32,936 bases of DNA from Candidatus Fredericiella danica (GTDB lineage: Bacteria; Chloroflexota; Anaerolineae; Caldilineales; Caldilineaceae): the NCBI GenBank assembly GCA_016713335.1, contig JADJPH010000067.1, positions 1-32,936 of the forward strand. Direction: 5' to 3'. The position numbers and the translations under genes were made by a program. Every line of letters starts with the position of its first letter. Position 1 is the stretch's first letter. Below the pieces are notes generated by a model that was given only the letters and a program-made list of their open reading frames with translations, made no database searches and was not told where the DNA came from. Positions 17,437 through 24,492 of the stretch are shown piece after piece.

Positions 17437-18218
17437 TTACCCGCCCTGCGCAGCTTTGATGGCAGACAGCAGCGCATCCGGGCCCTCGATGCCGGTAACC
17501 AGGCTGGTCACCGAACCGTCCGGACGAATAATAAAGTGAGGCGTAGCGGGCGGATTGCCGATCGTCTGGCCAAAGGCGGCGGCGAGCGCCTGCAGCATCT
17601 CCGGTGGCATTGCGGCAAAGGTCCAGTCAAAGCCGGTCTCTTCGGTGTATTTTACCAACGCGTCGTTGCCAATATTAGGTTCGACGCTGAGTGTTACGAA
17701 GACGACGTCGTCGCCCAACTGGCTGCGGGCAGCCTGGACATTGCCAAGCTGTTGGCGGCAGTTGCTGCACCACGTGGCAAAAGGTTCAACAAACACGGTC
17801 TTACCCGCGAAGCCGGCCAGCGTAAAAGTCTCCCCAGTGCGTGCGTCGGTCAGGGGAATCTGCTGCCACGCCGGACGTTCGGCGGGCACTGCGGCCGCTT
17901 CGGCCCCCATTGCTTCGCCTCCATTGCTTCGGCCTCCGTTGCTTCGGCCTGAGGTGCTTCCACCGGCATACTCTCTTCTTCCACAGCAGTGGTAGTCGTC
18001 CCTTCGCCGCCGGAATTCTCATCAACCATTGGCGCTTCAGTCATTGTTTCGGCGCCGGCGCTACCCTCGGCCTCATCATCCACCATTTCGCCGGCGTCCT
18101 CGGTTACATCCTGTTGAACTGCCGTCGCTACAGGTTGAGACACCTCACCTTGTGCACCACACGCCCCCAGAAACAACGCAGTAGATGCCACGAGGGCGAT
18201 TACAATCAGCGTTCGCAT
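17437..18218 (-). pseudogene. TlpA-like thioredoxin-fold lipoprotein, one-base frameshift
   Basis: An extracytoplasmic thiol-disulfide protein. The N-terminus MRTLIVIALVASTALFLGACG has a lipobox (LGAC). It is followed by an acidic Glu/Ala/Thr-rich linker of about 80 residues, then a thioredoxin domain with the redox motif ATWCSNCRQQL and the cis-proline region ATPHFIIRPDGSV. The frame breaks in the EATEAEAMEA repeat at about 17925; adding one C (GAGGCGAAGC to GAGGCCGAAGC) restores EAEAMGAEAAA and joins both parts into about 260 residues. The ATG at 18218 follows AAAGGA. With CcdA next door it would receive electrons and reduce disulfides outside the membrane, for cytochrome c maturation or a copper protein such as the nearby oxidase; the latter is inference from position. 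Confidence 0.85.
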
Positions 18219-18389
18219 TCTATGTCCTTTCGTCCCATGCTTGATAAGGCAGCCTTCTGCAGAGAGCAGTCTTTGGGCTGCGCGGCAATTGCAGCAGGAC
18301 CAATATCCCACCGAAAGATTACGCGCAATGGACAATATGATTACAGGATTCTTACGGACTATAGGACGTGACCGATGCAACAAATGCGA

Positions 18390-18415
18390 CGGGGCAGCCC
18401 TTGCGGGCTGCCCCG
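18390..18415 (-). terminator. Hairpin terminator after the beta-helix gene
   Basis: An 11-bp stem CGGGGCAGCCC (18390-18400) with the loop TTGC pairs with 18405-18415. It lies 61 bases past the stop of the beta-helix protein on the minus strand, in a 258-base gap before the TlpA-like gene, where no other gene was found. Confidence 0.7.
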
Positions 18416-18476
18416 TTCCTGCTAGCGGCGCCTGGTTAAGACAGCGAACACGCTACTCAACCTGCGCACCCTTAGT

Positions 18477-20410
18477 TCACGGGTAACTGACGATGTTCAC
18501 GGGGATCGTCTCGACCCCCTGCGCCGCCGCACCCGTATCATTGATCACGTGGTCAATCGTCCCCACCCCGCCCAGCGACACGGTCAGCAGGCTGTGGGAT
18601 TTCACCCCAGCCGTGACCGGCGTCTCGAAACCGCGCGCCGCATGGATCGACGGATCCACATTGAAGAAGCAGTAGCTGCCCAGCCCCCAGGCTTCGTGCG
18701 TCTGGACATGGTCCGCCACCTTGTACGCAGGATAGCCGTTGACGCCATTGTTCATCCACGCCGCCTGGTTCGGCGGATCATAGGGCAACTCGTTCTGGAA
18801 GAAGATCGTCTTGCCATTCTCGCCATTCCAGATGAGTTGGGTCTTCTGGTAGTGCTCAACGAAAAGCCCATAAGCCGTGACGTCGTCGCCGTTGATGATC
18901 ACACCGGTATCGGCCGTGTTATCAGTCCAACCCACGCCGTTGCCATGATCCGCACGCCATGCCCAGATGTTGTCGAGCAGGACGCGATCACTGTTCACAA
19001 CCAGGCTTGTGGTCGCCTTGCCCAGCGTTCCGCCACCAATCCGGAAGAATACATCCTGCAACGAGGTCGGATCGTTGGGATCGCTCTTGTGAGCATTTCG
19101 CTTGCCAACCTCCAGCAGCACCGGTGAATTTACCGGCCCGGCATCAATCATCAGCCCCGCCAGCTTCACACCCGTCACGTCGGCCACTTCCATCGCCACA
19201 ATCCCGTTGTTCGGCACCAGCGTCGGGAGACCAATCCCCAAAACAACCGTTCCCGGTCGCTTCACCTTGATCGTCCGATCAAGCTGATAGATGCCAGGGG
19301 TGAAGAGCACATTCACGCCGCGGGCGAGCGCATTGTTGATCGACTGCGCGCTGTCCGTTGGCCGGGCAACGAAAAACTCATCAAGCGACATAGAGGAACC
19401 GGCGACAGGCCCATTCGCCCAGGACGTTCCCGCAGCATCACGGCGCACGGCAGGCACAAACACCCTGTACCGGCCGGACGCGTCCACATACAGGAATGGC
19501 TTCTCGCGCGTCACCGGGCTGGTCGCCAGCGTAGTATACGGCGGTGGGTCAAACGGTGTGGGGAAAACGACTGGGGCGGTGCGCCGACGACACCCGAGAA
19601 CACCTGGTTCCAGACACCATTGGACCAGCCGCCGATGCTGCTGTTGCGGACCAGGAACTGCTGCTGTGACCCGTTGATGATGAACCCAGTCTGCGAATCG
19701 GCGATGTAGCCGCCGCTCGCATACTGCGGGCCGGCCGTGCAGTAGTCCATGAGCGTCAGATTGCCGCCGGTGATATTCACCCGCCGCATCGGCGCCGCCT
19801 GTGAAACCGCCCAGAAATTACCCGAAGCACGGCAACCGTCCAGCCCCATCACATTGATGGTCAGATTCGATAGCGCGCGCCAGAAGTTATTGAGCGCAAT
19901 GCAATTGTCGGCGGCGAGGCACCGGTTATAGACGTCAACGTGACCGTTGATGATCACATCCGCCGGCGACGCCCCCAAACCGGCCACCTCCGTGTAATAG
20001 CCGACCTGAATGATCAGCGGCGTGGCCGCACTCCCATATACCCCCGGCTTGAAGAGCAGGGCGTAGCGCTGCGTCCCCATCTCATTGTCGACCTGTTGCA
20101 CGGTGATCGCATCCACCGCCGCCTGAATCTCGCTGACGGGCATTGAAGGGTCAAAAACCAGCACGTTTGGCCCAAAGTCCGGTTGGCCGTGCCCGCCATG
20201 CGGCCTCCTGGCCGCATCGTCGTGGCCCTCACGGTTGGACTCCGCCTCGGTCGTAGCCCCCGTGTTGGCAAATGGCATAAGAGCAGGGGTTGGGCGTTGG
20301 GGTCTTCGGTGACATCCTGAGCGCTGACCTGGCGCTGCGGACCCGGCGGTCGCAGCCAGCAGACCGGCGACCACAACAGCAACTTGTACGATGAACAAGG
20401 TTCTTCTCAC
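18477..20410 (-). pseudogene. Secreted right-handed beta-helix protein (GH55/pectate-lyase-like fold), frameshifted
   Basis: Two open frames, 20410-19511 and 19514-18477, join at about 19550 (VFSGVVGAPPQSF to TLATSPVTREKPFLYVD) into one protein of about 640 residues. The start is GTG at 20410, preceded by AGGAG at the right distance and followed by a signal peptide (RRTLFIVQVAVVVAGLLAATAG). Repeated short strands with Asn and Gly turns (YALLFKPGVYG, LSNLTINVMG, GIYQLDRTIKV, LLDNIWAWRADHGNG) form two beta-helix halves, as in GH55-type proteins. The wording (EMGTQRYALLFKPGVYG, YKVADHVQTHEAWGLGSY) closely resembles, from memory, secreted Streptomyces proteins labelled coagulation factor 5/8-type or adenylyl cyclase. 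Those labels say little; the substrate is unknown, probably a glucan or pectin-like polymer. Near 20290-20340 another frame (SAQDVTEDPNAQPLL) reads more naturally, so two further one-base changes may hide there. Confidence 0.8.
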
Positions 20411-20474
20411 AACAATTCTCCTTCTCTCACACGGGTGAAAATCAGCCTGCAACAAAAGAGCACATCTATGTGAA

Positions 20475-20493
20475 ACGCCAATCGGATTGGCGT
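20475..20493. promoter_or_regulatory. 19-bp palindrome in the divergent promoter region
   Basis: ACGCCAATC-G-GATTGGCGT is a perfect inverted repeat with a one-base centre. It lies 65 bases before the start of the beta-helix gene and about 184 before the histidine kinase, in the gap where both promoters must be. The form suits a dimeric regulator's operator. A second palindrome lies about 90 bases away. Confidence 0.5.
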
Positions 20494-20580
20494 GTTGGTG
20501 TCCTGAAAGCGCTGGTCTGGCGTCCGGCAAAGGGATGCAACATTATAGTGCAGTTTGTGCAAAGAATGTAACAACAAAAT

Positions 20581-20596
20581 CGCCGGCATGCCGGCG
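20581..20596. promoter_or_regulatory. Perfect 16-bp palindrome CGCCGGCATGCCGGCG
   Basis: This GC-rich palindrome lies 81 bases before the histidine kinase start. It could be an operator or a short hairpin in the kinase leader. No T run follows, so it is not a typical terminator. Confidence 0.4.
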
Positions 20597-20676
20597 AACT
20601 GATGTATCAACCGCGTCACCCAGTTCCTCTCCTATAGTGCCGCATGGTGTGCGCATTTTTAGATGAGAGGTGCCTT

Positions 20677-22161
20677 ATGTTTCGGTTGCTCCGCTATTTC
20701 TCGATCGCCAGTTTGATTGCCTTCATCGCCGTCACCGTCTTGCTTGGCGTCTTCTACCGCAACACGGCGATCCAGGCCCTCATTGAGCAGGAGGAAAGTA
20801 AAAACGCTGCCGTCACCCAGACGATCGCCAACTCCGTGCGGAGCGAACTTGCCGCACACCTTGCTGCCACGGCTGGGCTTGCCCCCGCTGAACTGCGCAC
20901 CCACCCATCGACCGCTACCTTGCGCCGCACCATAGCCGCCCAGCGCGCCGGCTTACCTATCGCCAAGATCAAAATTTACAACGCAGCAGGCATCACCATC
21001 TTCTCGACTGACGAAAGCCAGATCGGTGAAGCGAAGGGCGCCAATGCAGGCTTCCAGACCGCGCTCCGTGGCGGCGTTGTCAGCGAACTGACACACCGTG
21101 ACAGCTTCAGCAGCTTTGATGGCGTCCAAGAGGACCAAGATGTGCTTTCCACCTATCTTCCGGTCCTCATGGCAGCACCTGAAGCGCACAGTTCCGCCGT
21201 TTTTGAACTGTACAGCATCGTGACTCCGCTGCTCCACCGCATCGACGCCACCGAGCGCACGATTGTCACCGGTGCGGCGGCGATTCTGCTGATCCTCTAT
21301 CTCATGCTCTTTCTAATCGTGCGCCGTGCCGATGCCATCATCCGGCGCCAACACGAAGAGCGGCTACAGGCTGCCGCAACGCTGCGCCAGCAGGAGTTGG
21401 CGCTGGCGGCAGCACGCGAGCGGGAACGGCTTGCCCGCGAACTGCATGACACCGTCGGCCAGGTGCTCGGCTACGTCAGTTTGCAGGCGCAGGCCGCAGG
21501 CGCCCTGGCTGAAAGAGGCCAGGCAAGTGACGCACACCGGCTCCTCCTACGTCTGGGCGCGGTCGTGCAACAGGCGCAAACCGATGTGCGCGAGCAGATC
21601 CACGTCCTCCAACAGGGACCTACACAATCGCTTGACATGCAAGTAGCCCTGGCTGGCTGCATTGCGCAATTTCGACGGCGTTCCAATCTCCACGTTGAAG
21701 TCCGCAACGCCGAAGTGCTGCAAACCAGCCGGCTGGACCACAACGCCGAAGTGCAGCTCCTTGGCATTGTGCAAGAGGCGCTCACCAACGTTCAGAAACA
21801 TGCACGGGCGCAGCATGCCTGGGTCAGCTTCAAACTGGATGGCGCCTACATCCTGGTGACCGTCACCGACGACGGCGCCGGTTTTGCACCTGATTACCTG
21901 GCCGAGCAACCGGGCCGGCATTTTGGCTTGAAGATGATGTGTGACCGTGCGACCGAAATCGGCAGCGTGTTGAAGGTGCGGTCGACACCGGGAGGCGGCA
22001 CCAGGGTTGAGGTGAGGGTGCCGCAGGAAACAGACATGGACAGGAGAATCCCATATGAAAGTGCTGCTGGTAGACGATCACGCCCTGATGCTCGAAGGGC
22101 TGCGCAGCCTGCTGCTGGTGCACGACATCGACGTGGTTGGGACCGCCAGCGACGGCCTTGA
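20677..22161 (+). CDS. Membrane-bound sensor histidine kinase, NarL/LuxR-partner type (HisKA_3)
   Basis: A 494-residue sensor kinase. One membrane helix is at residues 8-27 and a second at about 196-216; between them lies an outside sensor domain of about 165 residues with a Cache-like stretch (IKIYNAAGITIFSTDESQIG). A coiled coil (217-250) leads to the H-box RERLARELHDTVGQVLG, with the phosphorylated His at 257. The ATPase domain follows: N-box VQEALTNVQKHA, DDGAGFAPD, HFGLKMM, GGGTRVEVRVP. I start it at the ATG at 20677, with GAGAGG in front, not at 20644. The last 40 or so residues overlap the response regulator gene and are out-of-frame text. A one-base change near 22020-22050 would end the kinase at ATATGA, giving the usual 4-base overlap. 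Confidence 0.92.
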   Translation: MFRLLRYFSIASLIAFIAVTVLLGVFYRNTAIQALIEQEESKNAAVTQTIANSVRSELAAHLAATAGLAPAELRTHPSTATLRRTIAAQRAGLPIAKIKIYNAAGITIFSTDESQIGEAKGANAGFQTALRGGVVSELTHRDSFSSFDGVQEDQDVLSTYLPVLMAAPEAHSSAVFELYSIVTPLLHRIDATERTIVTGAAAILLILYLMLFLIVRRADAIIRRQHEERLQAAATLRQQELALAAARERERLARELHDTVGQVLGYVSLQAQAAGALAERGQASDAHRLLLRLGAVVQQAQTDVREQIHVLQQGPTQSLDMQVALAGCIAQFRRRSNLHVEVRNAEVLQTSRLDHNAEVQLLGIVQEALTNVQKHARAQHAWVSFKLDGAYILVTVTDDGAGFAPDYLAEQPGRHFGLKMMCDRATEIGSVLKVRSTPGGGTRVEVRVPQETDMDRRIPYESAAGRRSRPDARRAAQPAAGARHRRGWDRQRRP

Positions 22162-22726
22162 GGCCGTCGCACAAGCGCGCCGGCTGCGGCCGGACGTCGT
22201 GCTGATGGACGTCCATATGCCAAACTGCGACGGGCTGGAGGCCACGCGCCTGCTCAAGGATGAGATGCCCGATGTGCAGATTGTGATGCTGACCATGGCC
22301 GCAGACGATGAGACGCTCTTTACGGCAATCAAAAATGGCGCCAGCGGTTACTTGCTCAAGAACCTGCAGGCGCCGCAGTTCCTGGAAATGTTGGCCGGGC
22401 TGGAGCGGGGCGAGGCGCCGATGACGCGCGATCTCGCCGCCCGCCTCATGCGTGAGTTTGCCCAGCAGGCGCGGCCTTCACCGGAACCGGCGCCACAAAG
22501 CGACACGCCCGATCAACTGACTGAGCGCCAGCTTGAGGTGCTGCAACTCATGGCGCAAGGCAAGACCAACCAGGAGATCGGCGATGCTCTCTACATCACC
22601 GAGCGCACGGTCAAGTACCACACGCGCGAGATCCTGCAGAAATTGCATCTGCGCAACCGCGCCCAGATGGTGGCCTATGCCGTTGGCGCCGGCCTGCTAC
22701 AAGCCGGCGCCCCATCTCAGTGTTGA
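22055..22726 (+). CDS. Response regulator, NarL/FixJ type
   Basis: A 223-residue two-domain regulator, the expected partner of the kinase in front. The receiver domain has the acidic pair DD at 7-8, the phosphorylated Asp52 in VVLMDVHMP, and the conserved Lys in GYLLKN near residue 102. A proline-rich linker (about 137-150) leads to a LuxR-type helix-turn-helix, LTERQLEVLQLMAQGKTNQE and ERTVKYHTREILQKLHLRNR. Target genes are unknown; the neighbouring DUF5666-like gene and the divergent beta-helix gene, with the palindromes at 20475 and 20581, are obvious candidates. The gene ends 42 bases before a strong terminator. Confidence 0.95.
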   Translation: MKVLLVDDHALMLEGLRSLLLVHDIDVVGTASDGLEAVAQARRLRPDVVLMDVHMPNCDGLEATRLLKDEMPDVQIVMLTMAADDETLFTAIKNGASGYLLKNLQAPQFLEMLAGLERGEAPMTRDLAARLMREFAQQARPSPEPAPQSDTPDQLTERQLEVLQLMAQGKTNQEIGDALYITERTVKYHTREILQKLHLRNRAQMVAYAVGAGLLQAGAPSQC

Positions 22727-22767
22727 CCCTGTACTTTAGGACAGGGAACGCCCGCTTCCATCTCCCG

Positions 22768-22806
22768 AAAGGACAGTCTTTGGTTCGCCAGAGACTGTCC
22801 TTTTTT
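22768..22806 (+). terminator. Rho-independent terminator with a UUCG loop
   Basis: AAAGGACAGTCTTTGG pairs with CCAGAGACTGTCCTTT across a UUCG tetraloop (one G-U pair), ending in a run of six T (801-806 of the 22 kb line). It lies 42 bases after the response regulator and closes the two-component operon. Confidence 0.92.
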
Positions 22807-22959
22807 CATCTACAGGACTGTCCGCAGGGGCATGGTGAAAGCCCCCACCCCCCCGTATACTTTGATTCAGAAGTGAGCGATATCCGGTCAGACCGCACGA
22901 TAAAGCACACGGATGTATCAACAAATAAACAACTGTGTAGAGACAAGGGAGAATCAACC

Positions 22960-23298
22960 ATGCAATTCGTAAAACCAACCGCTAAGTTCCGCACTGTCGC
23001 CATGAGCCTGGTTTTTATGGCCATGATCACGCCGTCCATCGTCGCCCCGCAGATCGCCAGCGCCAAGGGCGGCAACCTGCCCCGCCACCGGGGCTGGGTC
23101 GAGGTCAAGCCGGCCAGTGGCAAGGTCGGCACGTGGACCGTAGGTGGCAAGACCTTCGTCGCCACAAAGGCCACTCAACTCGACCAGGCCGAGGGCGCCC
23201 TGACGGTCGGAGCCTGTGCCAAGGTGAAGTTCAAGGTTGTCAACGGCCAGAATCAGGCCGTCGAAATCGACAGCGAACCGGCGGCCGACTGCAAGTAG
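22960..23298 (+). CDS. Small secreted protein with a DUF5666-like domain
   Basis: A 112-residue protein. The signal peptide spans about residues 1-35 (VAMSLVFMAMITPSIVAPQIASA, cut after ASA). The mature part, GWVEVKPASGKVGTWTVGGK followed by TFVATKATQLDQAEGALTVG and KVKFKVVNGQNQAVEIDSEP, is one OB-like DUF5666 unit, a small beta-barrel of unknown function common in exported proteins. Two cysteines (ACAK and ADCK) could form a disulfide. The ATG at 22960 follows AAGGGAGAA; the open frame reaches further upstream, but that part crosses the terminator and is not coding. It has its own terminator downstream and is probably transcribed alone. Confidence 0.82.
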   Translation: MQFVKPTAKFRTVAMSLVFMAMITPSIVAPQIASAKGGNLPRHRGWVEVKPASGKVGTWTVGGKTFVATKATQLDQAEGALTVGACAKVKFKVVNGQNQAVEIDSEPAADCK

Positions 23299-23307
23299 GG
23301 AAGGTAA

Positions 23308-23366
23308 TGCGTATTGTGCATCTCGTATCATGTGATTCGTACATGATACGAGATACGCAATACGCA
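23308..23366. terminator. Long near-perfect palindrome between convergent genes
   Basis: A 25-base arm (23308-23332) starting TGCGTATTG pairs with 23342-23366 except for three central bases, around a 9-base loop. It sits 10 bases after the DUF5666-like gene and 9 bases beyond the stop of the facing HAD gene. The GCGTATTG / TACGCAATACGC wording looks like a dispersed repeat family. A bidirectional terminator is the likely role. Confidence 0.75.
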
Positions 23367-23374
23367 CCACATTT

Positions 23375-24305
23375 CTAAAACACCGTCTTCCAATCCTCTT
23401 TCATGCTCACGACGATCCACCCCGCCTCTGGCGCAAGTTGCAGTGCTTTCTCCGTACCGTCATCGTAACTATACTCGCGTGCAGCGTCGTCGTGGTGTAC
23501 CAGCAGGGCCAGTGACGCGCGCGGGCTTCCCTTTGCATACTTTAGCACGTGGATATCCCCGTCCGAATTACCGGCTGCCATGATTGGCCTGCGCCCGATT
23601 GCCCGGTGAATGTAGACTGGCTTTCCTTGTCCATCATTGATGGGTAGTTCGAGTTCCTTGGTGCGCACAACCTGCGCCACCCCTTGCGCATCTTCACTGT
23701 ATGCAAACGTCACGCTGCTTCCGATGGCCCGTTCGCGTGGAATCCCATAAATCTCTTCGCTCACCGCTCGCATAAAATCGCGTCCACCACCTGAGATGAT
23801 GTACACCTGGAAGCCGTTATCCTGCAGATAGTGCACCAGTTCAACCATTGGTTTGTAGGTGAGCTGTTTGAATGGCACTTTGAAGCGTGAGTCCTGGGCA
23901 TTTGACAGGAATTCAACGACGTCGGCTTCAAATACCTCGGGGCGATGCCCTCAAACACCTCACCCAGACCGGTAACAAGGGCGATGACACCGGAGAGATC
24001 ACCTTTGGCATAGTCCGCAGCCGCCTGACTAAGCCAGCCCATGTCTTGCTCATAGACTGCCTTGAACGGCTGGCGCTCACGCAGTGCCGGGTTTTCGGCC
24101 GCCGCTTTGCCGATCGCACGCAGCCCATGCTGCAGTTGGATATACATCGGTTTTTCCAACCACAGCGTGCCGTCGTTGTCAAAGGTGGCGACCCGATCCG
24201 CAGGCGCAACAAAGTCGGGGCTGCCTGGGGTGGTCGTCTGGCGACAAAGTCCAGGATGGCGTTCTTGGCGGCGCCTTCGTTCCAGGATTCCAGTTGCGTA
24301 GACAC
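23375..24305 (-). pseudogene. HAD-superfamily phosphatase A, two one-base frameshifts
   Basis: A haloacid-dehalogenase-fold hydrolase of about 310 residues, probably a phosphatase. Motif I is TFDNDGTLW (nucleophile and acid-base Asp; codons around 24169-24180), motif II VYIISGGGRDFM, motif IV AAGNSDGDI. The protein ends VVSMKEDWKTVF. Adding one A near 24240 restores ARTTTPGSPDFVAPADRVA, and adding one C near 23940 restores GIAPEVFEADVVEFLSNAQ, so it is otherwise complete. The start is GTG at 24305: GGAGG lies 8 bases in front, whereas the TTG at 24311 would be only 2 bases from it. No signal peptide is seen. It follows sulfatase A on the same strand, and a closely similar HAD gene precedes that sulfatase. 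The link to sulfatases suggests a shared substrate carrying sulfate and phosphate esters, but this is not shown. Confidence 0.85.
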
Positions 24306-24414
24306 GATCAAGACCTCCTTTGTCTCAGTGACTCCCGTAAAGTCTAGGATTGCTGGACGATCTATTATGGTGCGTATCGGTCACATTTCATAGTCGTCAC
24401 GATGAGCCAGAGAC

Positions 24415-24468
24415 GGTTTCAACCGCACACCTCGCCCATGGTGAATGGGGATGCATGCGGTTGAAACC
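24415..24468 (-). promoter_or_regulatory. Inverted repeat between sulfatase A and HAD A
   Basis: A perfect 13-base repeat, GGTTTCAACCGCA at 24415-24427 and its complement at 24456-24468, encloses a smaller CCCAT/ATGGG hairpin. It lies in the 187-base gap between two genes expected to be co-transcribed. It could end part of the transcripts or mark a processing point. Confidence 0.55.
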
Positions 24469-24492
24469 CATACCTACACAGCTGCCAGGGTG

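Noticed and set aside
22727..22959. The longer frame starting at 22720 as the true start of the DUF5666-like protein
   Set aside because: It would translate through a textbook terminator; a well-placed ribosome binding site and a signal peptide begin at 22960.
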